Positions 47,775-56,995 of a DNA stretch of 64,000 nucleotides are shown here, in pieces. A model generated the notes under the pieces. The model was not told the origin of the DNA and did not search any database. It worked only from the letters and a program-made list of their open reading frames with translations. This DNA comes from Actinomycetaceae bacterium (GTDB lineage: Bacteria > Actinomycetota > Actinomycetes > Actinomycetales > Actinomycetaceae): positions 1-64,000 of the forward strand of contig JAUMZK010000007.1 in NCBI GenBank assembly GCA_030528145.1, given 5' to 3'. The position numbers were made by a program, and so were the translations under genes. Each line of letters begins with the position of its first letter. The stretch's first letter is position 1.

Positions 47775-49817
47775 TTACAACGCTTCGACCGAGAAAATGT
47801 GTGCCACTTGTCCACTTGGCCACAAATCTACGTAGCCGCTGGCACCCCAATCGTAGCTGTGCCCAGACAACAAGTCTGTAAGGTGCAAAATGGGGGCGCC
47901 GTCCTCGCGACGCAAAACCTCAATGCCCAGCCCTGCCAGGTCCAGGTTTACCATTCCTTGAGAACCGGCGTGCGGGTCCAGGTTTACAATTACGAGGACG
48001 GTGTCGCTGCTTCCGGTGGGGGATTCTGCGGCGCTGACGTGCCGGGAAAAAGCCACCAGGTTAGGATGCGTGGTTTCGTGAATGGTCAGGTTGCGGAGGC
48101 GTTGTAAAGCCGGGTGGGCGCGCCTTATTTGGTTCAAATTAGTGATGAGGCGGGAAATGCCCAGGTCTTCGCACGCAGCAAAGTCGCGCACTTTGAATTC
48201 GTATTTTTCGTTGTCGTTGTTTTCCTCGAAATTGCCGCGAGGAACGTTTTCCACGCATTCGTAGCCCGAATAAATTCCCCACGTGGGCGCACCTAGAGCC
48301 GCCAGAACGGCCCGGATGGCAAAAATCGCGATACCACCGGTCCACATTTGCGGCGTCAAAATGTCATGGGTAGTTGGCCAAAATGCCGGGCGCATCAGGT
48401 GGGCGGTTTCCGCAGAAACCTCTTTGAAATACTGTTCTATTTCGGTTTTAGTGGTGCGCCACGCAAAATACGTGTAGGACTGGTGGAAGCCAATCGCACC
48501 CAGCGTGCGCATCATGGCGGGGCGCGTAAAGGCTTCCGCTAAAAAGATTACGTCTGGGTGTTCGAGGGCGATTTGTTCAAGTAAACGCTGCCAAAACCAC
48601 AGCGGTTTTGTGTGGGGGTTGTCAACGCGGAACAACGTCACACCATGGCTGATCCACAGTTTCACAATCCGGTAAATTTCCTGGTAAATACCCTCTGGGT
48701 CCACATCGAAAACTAGCGGATAAATATCTTGGTACTTCTTGGGCGGATTCTCTGCGTAAGCAATGGAACCATCTGGACGGTGAGCGAACCATTCCGGGTG
48801 CGTAGTTACCCACGGATGGTCAGGGCTGCACTGCAAAGCCAAATCTAACGCCACTTCCAAACCTAGTTTGCGGGCTTTTTTCACAAAGAAATCGAAGTCA
48901 GCGAACTTGCCTAAATCTGGGTGAATGGCGTCGTGACCGCCCTCGGAAGAACCAATCCCATACGGCGAACCCGGTTCGCCTACGGCTGCTTCCAAAGCAT
49001 TATTTTTGCCTTTACGGAAAGCGTGCCCGATAGGGTGAATTGGTGTCAAATAGATAACGTCAAAGCCCATTTGTGACACTCGCGGCAGCACCTGGTTCGC
49101 CGCCTTTCGCAGCGTACCAGAAACCCAGGTCCCGTCCTCGTTTTGGAAAGCCCCATAAGAACGCGGAAAAATTTCGTACCAGGCCCCATAAAGCGCCCGT
49201 TCCCGGTCCACTTTCAGCGGATAGGTACGGGATTTACCAATCAGGTCGCGCAACGGGTGGTCGCGAAATACTTGCCTTACCGAAGAATGCAGACCCGCGC
49301 TGAGACGACTTTGGAAAGACAAGGACGTGTCCCGCAAAGTTTCGATGGCAGCACGCACCACCTGTGCTGGCTCTTTCGGGAGGCGTCGCTGGCGCGAATT
49401 GGCAATAGCTTTACCCGCTAAAGCGCGCTCAAAAAGTTGTGCCCCTTGCTCCAAAACTACGTCTTCGTCTACACCCGCACTAATTTTCACGCTAGCAGTA
49501 TGAGCCCACGACGCGTACGGATCCGCCCACGTTTGCACATAAAACGCCCATTTACCAGGACAATCAGGCATAGTCCACGCCTCGTAGCGGTCTAAACCAG
49601 GGGCGATGTCCTTCATCCGCACCCGAGCGTGAACTTTGCGTTGTGGGTTGACCAGCACCGCCTCTGCCGCCATCTGGTCATGACCTTCACGAAAACAAGT
49701 AGCGCGAATAGGGAAGGCTTCACCCACAACAGCTTTAGCCGGCCACAAACCATCCTCTATTACGGGGAAAACTTCGACCACAGGAATGCGGGCAATAATA
49801 GCGGATTTCTTTAGCAT
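47775..49817 (-). CDS. glgE: Alpha-1,4-glucan:maltose-1-phosphate maltosyltransferase
   Basis: 680 residues, typical of GlgE. Extends alpha-glucan using maltose-1-phosphate. An N-terminal domain with IPVVEVFPVIEDGLWPAKAVVGE, then a GH13 barrel: VIYLTPIHPIGHAFRKGKNN, VALDLALQCSPDHPWVTTHPEWF, LFRVDNPHTKPLWFW with the nucleophile Asp, VIFLAEAFTRPAMM with the acid Glu. Other genes of the pathway (treS, pep2/mak, glgM) are not in the window. Confidence 0.95.
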   Translation of the reverse strand: MLKKSAIIARIPVVEVFPVIEDGLWPAKAVVGEAFPIRATCFREGHDQMAAEAVLVNPQRKVHARVRMKDIAPGLDRYEAWTMPDCPGKWAFYVQTWADPYASWAHTASVKISAGVDEDVVLEQGAQLFERALAGKAIANSRQRRLPKEPAQVVRAAIETLRDTSLSFQSRLSAGLHSSVRQVFRDHPLRDLIGKSRTYPLKVDRERALYGAWYEIFPRSYGAFQNEDGTWVSGTLRKAANQVLPRVSQMGFDVIYLTPIHPIGHAFRKGKNNALEAAVGEPGSPYGIGSSEGGHDAIHPDLGKFADFDFFVKKARKLGLEVALDLALQCSPDHPWVTTHPEWFAHRPDGSIAYAENPPKKYQDIYPLVFDVDPEGIYQEIYRIVKLWISHGVTLFRVDNPHTKPLWFWQRLLEQIALEHPDVIFLAEAFTRPAMMRTLGAIGFHQSYTYFAWRTTKTEIEQYFKEVSAETAHLMRPAFWPTTHDILTPQMWTGGIAIFAIRAVLAALGAPTWGIYSGYECVENVPRGNFEENNDNEKYEFKVRDFAACEDLGISRLITNLNQIRRAHPALQRLRNLTIHETTHPNLVAFSRHVSAAESPTGSSDTVLVIVNLDPHAGSQGMVNLDLAGLGIEVLRREDGAPILHLTDLLSGHSYDWGASGYVDLWPSGQVAHIFSVEAL

Positions 49818-49861
49818 GGCACACCTTCCGTTTTGGCACCATTTTACGCGGAAAGGCAGGG

Positions 49862-50566
49862 CTAAGCGTCAAAACCGGTCTGAAATGCGGAACCCACAAT
49901 GTAAGAAAGTGCCATAGCCGCACTGCCACCAACAAGCAGTCGTATCACGGCTGGGCGTTTAGGAGCCTCACCCAGGTAAGCGGCAACCACACCAGTAAGT
50001 GCCAGCGTAATAATAACTGCTGCCACAGTGGCAATGATGCGCACGTTCGGGGGAGTTAGCACTGCCGCCAGCAGTGGTAACGCCGAACCCAACACGAACG
50101 CGCCAAAAGAACTAAAAGCGGCGTGCCACGGGTTGACCAATTCGTCCTCATCAACTTTATGTTCCAAACTGAGGTGGGCACCCACCAGTGCGCTTTCGTG
50201 CACTTCGGAAACTGCCTGCGCGGCGGTCTCGGGGCTTACTCCCCATTTTTCCCAGGCAGCTTGCACCTCAGCAACCAAACTGGCGGGATTTTCGCGCAGC
50301 TGGGTGGCATGTTGGGCAACTACTGCTTTTTCGGTATCGCGCTGGGTGGACACCGACACGTACTCACCCAATGCCATAGACACAGCAGCGGAAATAATGC
50401 CTGCCACCCCGGCAACCAAAATGGCGCCGGTGTTGTGGGGGTCGACTGCAGCAACACCTATTACCAACCCGGAAATCGAGACGATGCCGTCGTTTGCACC
50501 CAAAACACCGGCGCGCAGCCAGTTCAATTTAGACGATAAAGATTGCGAGGACGATGCTTCTGCCAT
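49862..50566 (-). CDS. VIT/CCC1-type iron/manganese transporter
   Basis: 234 residues with five hydrophobic helices. LRAGVLGANDGIVSISGLVIGVA is the family signature of helix 1, and SMALGEYVSVSTQRDTEKA that of helix 2 and the metal-binding loop. These proteins export or sequester Fe2+ or Mn2+. It lacks the extra N-terminal ferritin-like domain of some bacterial homologues. Lies between trpS and glgE on the same strand, with small gaps. Confidence 0.9.
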   Translation of the reverse strand: MAEASSSQSLSSKLNWLRAGVLGANDGIVSISGLVIGVAAVDPHNTGAILVAGVAGIISAAVSMALGEYVSVSTQRDTEKAVVAQHATQLRENPASLVAEVQAAWEKWGVSPETAAQAVSEVHESALVGAHLSLEHKVDEDELVNPWHAAFSSFGAFVLGSALPLLAAVLTPPNVRIIATVAAVIITLALTGVVAAYLGEAPKRPAVIRLLVGGSAAMALSYIVGSAFQTGFDA

Positions 50567-50630
50567 GTCTCAAAACCTATAAAAAGCATTCCGCAGTTTC
50601 AACGCAGAACAGCGCACCTTGTGGCAGCGT

Positions 50631-51728
50631 CTAATAAACCATCTGCATAGCGGCTTTGACCTGGGATAACGTTTGTTCGGCAACTTCATTAGCGTGTTGG
50701 TTACCCGCTGCGAGGACCTGCCACAGGTAATCCTCGTTTGCTAATAGTTCAGCGCGCCGTGCCCTAATTGGTGCCAAATGGTCATTTAGCGCCGTCGTCA
50801 CCTCGGCTTTCAGTTTTCCGCCACCGCCATCGCCAATACGCGCGGCAATGTCTTCGGGACGTTCCCCAGTAGACATGGATGCCAACAGTAGCAGGTTAGA
50901 AACTTCGGGACGATTTTCTGGATCGTAAGTAATATTGCGATCCGCGTCGGTCTTTGCTTTCTTAAGTCGTTTCGCGGTCTCATCCGCGCTCATACCCAAT
51001 TCAATTGAATTGCCCCGAGACTTTGACATTTTGCCACCATCCAAACCCAGCACGTTGGTGGCTTTGGACAAAAGCGCGTCAGGGCGCGGGAAAATGGGAT
51101 TATCTGGGTCTACACGTCCGTAACGTTTGTCAAAACGCGTGGCGATCTGCCGGGTTTGTTCAATATGCGGCAGCTGGTCTTTCCCAACCGGCACCAGATT
51201 TGCCTTGCAAAACAAAATATCTGCAGCTTGATGAACCGGATAGGTGAGCATTAAACCGCTCATCGCCCGCCCCCCAGTTGCCGCCAACTCTGCTTTGACA
51301 GTGGGATTGCGGTGTAATTCTGCTTCAGTAACCAAAGACAAGAACGGGAGCATCAACTGGTTCAACGCCGGTACCTGGCTATGGGTAAAAATGGTGGTTC
51401 GGCGCGGGTCAATACCGCAAGCCAAATAGTCAGCCAGTAGGGAACGCACGCGCTCGCGGATTTTTCCCACACTGTCACGGTCGGTAATTACCTGGTAGTC
51501 GGCGATCAAAATCCAGGTTTCGACACCCCGATTTTGCACATTTACCCGGTTTTGCACGGTTCCGAAATAGTGCCCTATATGTAGGTTTCCGGTGGGGCGG
51601 TCGCCTGTGAGCATACGGAAACGCCCAGGATTATCATCAATTGACTGCTCTACTTGGGCACTGCGCGCCAAAGAACGCGCGAAAGTGGCGTCCTCAATAT
51701 CGGTTTCCTGTTTTTTCGCCTCTGTCAT
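50631..51728 (-). CDS. trpS: Tryptophanyl-tRNA synthetase
   Basis: 365 residues; class I synthetase. TGDRPTGNLHIGHYFGTVQNRV contains the HIGH-type motif and DGGKMSKSRGNSIEL the KMSKS loop. A 35-residue N-terminal extension precedes the catalytic domain. Start ATG at 51728 is 10 bases after the glgX stop, so both probably share a transcript. Confidence 0.95.
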   Translation of the reverse strand: MTEAKKQETDIEDATFARSLARSAQVEQSIDDNPGRFRMLTGDRPTGNLHIGHYFGTVQNRVNVQNRGVETWILIADYQVITDRDSVGKIRERVRSLLADYLACGIDPRRTTIFTHSQVPALNQLMLPFLSLVTEAELHRNPTVKAELAATGGRAMSGLMLTYPVHQAADILFCKANLVPVGKDQLPHIEQTRQIATRFDKRYGRVDPDNPIFPRPDALLSKATNVLGLDGGKMSKSRGNSIELGMSADETAKRLKKAKTDADRNITYDPENRPEVSNLLLLASMSTGERPEDIAARIGDGGGGKLKAEVTTALNDHLAPIRARRAELLANEDYLWQVLAAGNQHANEVAEQTLSQVKAAMQMVY

Positions 51729-51737
51729 AAATCCAGC

Positions 51738-53993
51738 CTAACTAATTGGTGTTGCCAAATAAAAACGCAAGGAGAATGGTGCGAGTATGGCTTCTTGTCC
51801 GTTTGTAGGACCCTTTTGTGGCTGCGTGACCGTTTCTTTTCTTGCTTCCGTAGGATTTTCCCATGTCGAGTCCCACGTTAGTTCCCACCTGCTATGCCTG
51901 CCACTTGCCAGTTTCATGAGGACGCTTTCGGACGTGCCGTTTATGACTACCAGCAAGTCTTGGTCGCCAGAGGGTTTTCCCGAGCGGAGCATTTGCAGGG
52001 CACGATTGACTGGTTCCACCCAGGTGCGACCTGAAAGCGGGTGACCTTTGCGGTCATACCAACTGAGGTCTGCCAGGGTGTCGCCGCGTGTGGGAAGTCC
52101 TTTGGCAAATCCTTGAGGGCGCATCACAGGATGTGCTTTGCGTAACTGCAGGAGGTAGCGCACAGTGTCTTGCAGATGGCGCTGCCAAGGTGCCAGGTTC
52201 CAGTCCAGCCACGAAGTTTCGTTGTCTTGGCAGTAGGCGTTGTTGTTACCATTTTGCGTGCGTCCAAATTCGTCGCCGGCAACTATCATTGGTATACCAG
52301 CAGAAACCAGCAGGGTACCGAAAATATTGCGCATAGTTTTTGTGCGTTCGGACAAAATATCATCCGCGCCTGGCAGGCAGGCAAAGTCGGGGTCAGTGGG
52401 AGTGAGCCAGCCTTCATACCCGTGGTTCCACGACAAGTTATTATTAGTGCCGTCGCGGTTTTCTTCCAAGTTGTCTTCATTGTGTTTGTCGTTGTAACTG
52501 ACTAGGTCTGCCAGGGTGAAGCCGTCGTGGGCAGTAACAAAGTTTATGGAAGCGCGGGTTCCCTGGTTTTGGGAAGCGTCAGACCGCCCGTATAGGTCTA
52601 CGGAACCAGAGAGGCGGGTGGCAAGTTGTTGGGGATTATTGCCCCGGTTTGAGCGGTTGAATTGAGCGCGTGCATCACTGACCCAAAACGCACGAACACT
52701 GTCGCGGTATCTGTCATTCCAGGTGCTGAAAGGGCGCGCAAACCCCCCAGTTTGCCACCCGTTTTCCCCAATATCCCACGGTTCTGCAATAATTTTGAGG
52801 TTTGCCAGCAAGGGGTCCGTGGCGATTGCGTCCAACATGGGGTGGGTTGGGCTAAAGTCCTGGTGGAAGCGACCTAAAGTGACCGCAAGGTCGAAGCGAA
52901 AACCGTCTACGCCGACCTCGCCCGCCCAATACCGTAAGGAATCTAAAGCCAGTTGGCGTACGCGCGGACGGGAAAAATCTAAACTATTTCCGCAACCGGT
53001 GACGTCGTAGAACTTGCCCGGATCCCCCGGCACGTGCATGTAATATTCGCGACTGTCCAAACCCCGCAAAGACAAGTATTGTCCTACTACTCCGCCCTCG
53101 CATGTGTGGTTGTAAACCACGTCCAATATCACTTCAATACCGGCTTGGTGCAAGATAGACACCATGCCGCGCACTTCGTCGAGAACGGCTTGGGGACCGG
53201 CGCGTCTGGCGTGCGCGGTGGCAAGGGAAGGCTCTGGGGCAAAAAACCCCAAAGTGGAATAACCCCAGTAATTGGTAAGCCCCCGCTCTAATAGGAAAGC
53301 TTCGTCAAATTTTGCGTGAATGGGCAGCAATTCTAGGGTGGTTATTCCCAAACTTTTTATGTATTCGACCGTGGCAGGGTGAGCAACGCCTGCGTAAGTG
53401 CCCCGCAAAGACCCTGGCACGTCCTCGAAATTTTCGGTCAGGCCGCGCACGTGAGCTTCGTAAATAACGGTTTCATTCCACGGAATCTGAGGACGCCCTG
53501 CCACTGCGAAAGGCGTATTCGTTACAACTGCGCGTACCGTATGCGGGGCAGAATCTGCGGTGTCGGGTCGCAGCGGATAAACCGGGTACATGTCCGCATC
53601 GGTTTCATGCCCGTGAATTTGGGGCACTAATTCAATTTTTCCAGTCACGCCACGCGCATAGGGATCCAGTAACAATTTTTGCGGGTTGAAGACGTGTCCG
53701 TTTTCCGGATCCCACGGACCGTATGCCCGCAAACCGTAAACTGTTCCGATACCCAAACCAAAAATTTGCCCCGAAAACACTCCGCCCTGGCTGCGATGCA
53801 ACTGGTAGCGGGTTTCGCCTGCGTGGGGTGCGTCAGAGTCAAAGACACAAAACTCCAGGGCGCTAGCGTTGGGTGCGCAAACTGCGATTTGTAAACCTCC
53901 GGCGACAGGATGGACGCCCAGGCGCAGTGGGGGCACGCGCAATTCTTGCGCAAATTCAGAATTTGGTTGAGAACTTATGATTGTCTTCGACAC
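51738..53993 (-). CDS. glgX: Glycogen debranching enzyme GlgX
   Basis: 751 residues. Isoamylase-type GH13 that trims alpha-1,6 branches. CBM48 at about 20-120 (FCVFDSDAPHAGETRYQL, YGLRAYGPWDPENGHVFNPQKLLLDPY), then EAHVRGLT, VILDVVYNHTCEGG, DGFRFDLAVTLG with the nucleophile Asp, IIAEPWDIGENGWQTG with the acid Glu, and NFVTAHDGFTLADLVSYNDKHNEDN. Divergent from etfB across about 118 bases. Confidence 0.95.
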   Translation of the reverse strand: MSKTIISSQPNSEFAQELRVPPLRLGVHPVAGGLQIAVCAPNASALEFCVFDSDAPHAGETRYQLHRSQGGVFSGQIFGLGIGTVYGLRAYGPWDPENGHVFNPQKLLLDPYARGVTGKIELVPQIHGHETDADMYPVYPLRPDTADSAPHTVRAVVTNTPFAVAGRPQIPWNETVIYEAHVRGLTENFEDVPGSLRGTYAGVAHPATVEYIKSLGITTLELLPIHAKFDEAFLLERGLTNYWGYSTLGFFAPEPSLATAHARRAGPQAVLDEVRGMVSILHQAGIEVILDVVYNHTCEGGVVGQYLSLRGLDSREYYMHVPGDPGKFYDVTGCGNSLDFSRPRVRQLALDSLRYWAGEVGVDGFRFDLAVTLGRFHQDFSPTHPMLDAIATDPLLANLKIIAEPWDIGENGWQTGGFARPFSTWNDRYRDSVRAFWVSDARAQFNRSNRGNNPQQLATRLSGSVDLYGRSDASQNQGTRASINFVTAHDGFTLADLVSYNDKHNEDNLEENRDGTNNNLSWNHGYEGWLTPTDPDFACLPGADDILSERTKTMRNIFGTLLVSAGIPMIVAGDEFGRTQNGNNNAYCQDNETSWLDWNLAPWQRHLQDTVRYLLQLRKAHPVMRPQGFAKGLPTRGDTLADLSWYDRKGHPLSGRTWVEPVNRALQMLRSGKPSGDQDLLVVINGTSESVLMKLASGRHSRWELTWDSTWENPTEARKETVTQPQKGPTNGQEAILAPFSLRFYLATPIS

Positions 53994-54111
53994 GGGGATA
54001 TCGTCTCATGCGCTTTGCAAATCCCCAAAGAGGGTCCGCGCTGCCGCGTATTTGCGGTGTTCTGAGGCACCTTTATTAGCCGCGAACCGGCAATTATGGC
54101 ACGCTTTAAAC

Positions 54112-54894
54112 ATGAAGATTGTCGTATGTGTCAAGCATGTTCCTGACGCAGAGTCAGAAAGACGGCTTGAAAAGGGCGCGATTGTTCGCGGCGAGGACGA
54201 TGTCCTGAATGAACTTGACGAAAATGCCATCGAAGCGGGCGTACAAATAGTAGAAGAAATGGGGGGCGAGGTCATCGCCCTCACGATGGGCCCGGAAGGT
54301 GCCGAAGAAACCGTGATGCGGGCGTTACAACTGGGCGCAGATCGCGGAATTATTATTTCTGATGAGTCTTTAGCTGGGTCGGATGCGCTCGGAACGGCAC
54401 AAGTTTTGGCTGCGGCAATCAATGCAGTGGGGCAGGTAGATCTGGTCCTGACAGGCATGGCGTCCTTGGACGGGATGACCTCTATGCTGCCAGGGGCGCT
54501 CGCGACCCGCTTGTCCCTGCCGTGTCTAACCTTGGCAAAATCCCTGCAGGTGCTCGGGGACCGAGTGCGTGTTGTGCGGGCGGCTGACGGTTTCGAGGAC
54601 GTTTTAGAAGTCCCGTTGCCAGCTTTGGTTTCGGTAACTGACCAGGTAAACGACCCGCGTTTTCCCAATTTCGCAGACATGGCGGCGGCAAAAAACAAGT
54701 CAATTAGCAGGTGGACTCTAAAAGACATTGACGCTGAGCACGTGGTGCGTTCTGGCAGTTCCGGAGCTGGAGTGCAGGTGCTGCGTGCCCGCCAAACCCC
54801 CGCCCGCACTGCGGGAAAAATTATCACCGATGCCGGCGAAGGCGGGGTAAAACTAGCAGAATTTTTGCGCCAATTTAAGGAGGGCAACCAGTGA
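54112..54894 (+). CDS. etfB: Electron transfer flavoprotein beta subunit
   Basis: 260 residues from the ATG at 54112. KIVVCVKHVPDAESERRL is the ETF-beta start; ALTMGPEGAEETVMRALQLGADRGIIISD and LVLTGMASLDGMTSMLPGALATRLSLPCLT are core blocks, with the AMP-binding region among them. Pairs with EtfA to carry electrons between flavin dehydrogenases and the quinone pool. AAGGAGG for etfA is at its end; GTGA coupling. Confidence 0.95.
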   Translation: MKIVVCVKHVPDAESERRLEKGAIVRGEDDVLNELDENAIEAGVQIVEEMGGEVIALTMGPEGAEETVMRALQLGADRGIIISDESLAGSDALGTAQVLAAAINAVGQVDLVLTGMASLDGMTSMLPGALATRLSLPCLTLAKSLQVLGDRVRVVRAADGFEDVLEVPLPALVSVTDQVNDPRFPNFADMAAAKNKSISRWTLKDIDAEHVVRSGSSGAGVQVLRARQTPARTAGKIITDAGEGGVKLAEFLRQFKEGNQ

Positions 54895-55865
54895 GCTTCT
54901 CACTACCAGTTCTAGTTGTAGTCGACCATGTTTCCGACGAGGACGGAACTTACCGACTGACTGTGGCTTCCAAAGAACTGCTCACTACCGCTCGGAGGCT
55001 TACTGATGCGACCGTCCTCGCAATAGCACTTTGCCCCGAACCCGAAATGGACCAATTAGCAAAATACGGCACTGACACCGTTTACGTTGCCGATTTGCAA
55101 GGGCGCAGTCCCCGCATTGGTGCAGTAGTAGTTGACGCCGTCAACGCATGTTTGCAAAAGACGGGAAAAGTGGCTGCCATTTTGGTGGTTTCCAATTATC
55201 GAGGACGAGAAGTTGCGGCTGGGCTTGCCAGCATCCTCGATTCTGGGGCGGCTGTGGACGTAACTCGTCTCAGTGCACGTGGCGGCAAACTGGTGGCGGG
55301 CAAAACTATCCTCAGTGGTTCCTGGGAAACTATTTTCCAGATCCACCGCGGTACTCCCATTGTCGGTTTGCGTCCCTCTGCGGTCTTGGCTGAAGTGGTG
55401 AATAATCCTATTTCTGCTAATCGCGAGGACGTTCAGGTCACGTTCCGCCCTGAAACTACCGCTGTACAACTGGTTTCTTCCGCCGCGTTGAATGGCGACG
55501 GACCCGCACTAACCGAAGCTGAAGTGGTAGTTTGCGGAGGACGCGGAACCAACGGCGACTTTTCCCAAGTCAATAAACTCGCCGAAATATTTGGCGGCGC
55601 AGTGGGCGCCACTCGCGTTGCCGCAGACGAAGGATGGGTAGAACGCTCACTCCAAATCGGGCAAACCGGTGAAACTATCGCCCCTAAACTTTATGTTGGG
55701 CTGGGAGTCTCCGGGGCCATCCACCACACCTGCGGTATGCAAAGTGCCCAAACTATAGTCGCCGTATGCGACGACCCCGACGCACCTATCTTTGAAATGT
55801 GCGACTTCGGAGTGGTCGGCAAACTCGAAGACGTGGTGCCACCAGCTATCGAGGCATTGCAGTGA
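54891..55865 (+). CDS. etfA: Electron transfer flavoprotein alpha subunit
   Basis: 324 residues, GTG start. The C-terminal FAD domain has VVCGGRGTNGDFSQVNKLAEIFGGAVGATRVAADEGWV, IGQTGETIAPKLYVGLGVSGAIHHTCGMQ and DPDAPIFEMCDFGVVGKLEDVVP, all canonical. The N-terminal half is the Rossmann-like ETF domain. No ETF dehydrogenase or acyl-CoA dehydrogenase is adjacent; the gene is GTGA-coupled to a cysteine desulfurase. Confidence 0.95.
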   Translation: MSFSLPVLVVVDHVSDEDGTYRLTVASKELLTTARRLTDATVLAIALCPEPEMDQLAKYGTDTVYVADLQGRSPRIGAVVVDAVNACLQKTGKVAAILVVSNYRGREVAAGLASILDSGAAVDVTRLSARGGKLVAGKTILSGSWETIFQIHRGTPIVGLRPSAVLAEVVNNPISANREDVQVTFRPETTAVQLVSSAALNGDGPALTEAEVVVCGGRGTNGDFSQVNKLAEIFGGAVGATRVAADEGWVERSLQIGQTGETIAPKLYVGLGVSGAIHHTCGMQSAQTIVAVCDDPDAPIFEMCDFGVVGKLEDVVPPAIEALQ

Positions 55866-56995
55866 TTTACCTGGACTATGCCGCCTCCGCCCCACTGCGC
55901 CCCGTCGCCCGCACCAAAATGTTGGAAATCTGGGATACCAACCAAGGCAACGGTCTCAATCCCTCTTCACTGCACGTGGGCGGTCGAGGCGCGCGCGAAT
56001 TATTAGAACAAGCCCGCGCCGACATTGCCGAATGCATCGGCGCCGCTGCCCCCGAAGTCATATTCACCGCAGGAGGCACAGAAGCCGACGCGCTCGCGGT
56101 CCGCGGTCTTTGGAAAGAAGGCGGTGACGTCCTCGCAATCAGCGCTATTGAACACGCTGCGATCAGTGAAAATGCGCGTGAGGGCGGACGGAAATTACTG
56201 GTATTGCCGGTAACTGAAAGTGGCGTCCTCAACCTGGAAAAAGCTCAGGAATTGCTGGCGTCAGAAAATTTGGGTTTAGTGTCGGTAATGGCAGTAAACA
56301 ACGAGGTCGGTACTATCCAACCCGTATTAGAACTCACTAAGTGGCTTGCCTTGGTTCATCCCGGCGTTCCCATACACTGTGACGCTGTGCAAGGTGCGGG
56401 GAAGGTTCCGCTTGATTTTTCTGCGTCCGGGCTCACTGCGATGAGTTTGGCGGCACACAAGGTGGGGGGGCCGACCGGGGTCGGCGCCCTCGTGCTAAAA
56501 AAAGGCGTCACTTTAAAAAGCGACCGATTGGGGGGTGGGCAAGAACGCGGCGTCCGTTCGGGAACCCAAAGTGTGGCGGGAGCAGCCGGATTTGCCGCCG
56601 CACTGCGCCAAGCCGTGACTGAAGACCATACCCAAACTGAACAGTACTGCGAAGAAATGCGGCGAGCATTGCGGCAAATTAAGGGTGTGAAACTCACCAC
56701 GAGCGCGCCCACCGCCCCCGGATTTGTCCACTTTTCGGTAGCAGGAGCGACCTCGGAGGGATTATTGTTTGGCTTTGACCAGCAAGGCATTTGTGTCAGC
56801 GCGGGGGCGGCCTGTAAGGCAGGTGTCGCCCGCCCATCAAACGTGCTTTTGGCGATGGGACGAAGCGAGGACGAAGCGATAGGCACAGTGCGGGTTACGC
56901 CAGGGTGGAACACCAGTGAAAGTGACGTGGTTACTTTTATTCGTGCGCTTCCTGGCGTTATAGAAATTGCCCGCAAATTAGGAGGACGTAAGTGA
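55862..56995 (+). CDS. Cysteine desulfurase (IscS/NifS type)
   Basis: 377 residues from the GTG at 55862 (GTGA overlap with etfA). PLP enzyme releasing sulfur from cysteine. YLDYAASAPLRPVA, FTAGGTEADALAVRG, AISAIEHAAISENAR, DAVQGAGKVPLDFS and SLAAHKVGGPTGVGAL with the PLP Lys after His; the active-site Cys is in SAGAACKAGVARPSNVLLAMG. It is coupled to mnmA and so probably supplies sulfur for tRNA 2-thiouridine. Confidence 0.92.
   Translation: MIYLDYAASAPLRPVARTKMLEIWDTNQGNGLNPSSLHVGGRGARELLEQARADIAECIGAAAPEVIFTAGGTEADALAVRGLWKEGGDVLAISAIEHAAISENAREGGRKLLVLPVTESGVLNLEKAQELLASENLGLVSVMAVNNEVGTIQPVLELTKWLALVHPGVPIHCDAVQGAGKVPLDFSASGLTAMSLAAHKVGGPTGVGALVLKKGVTLKSDRLGGGQERGVRSGTQSVAGAAGFAAALRQAVTEDHTQTEQYCEEMRRALRQIKGVKLTTSAPTAPGFVHFSVAGATSEGLLFGFDQQGICVSAGAACKAGVARPSNVLLAMGRSEDEAIGTVRVTPGWNTSESDVVTFIRALPGVIEIARKLGGRK

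Noticed and set aside
54006..54887. 293-codon minus-strand frame
   Set aside because: Antisense to etfB; Ser/Arg/Ala-rich shadow without motif.
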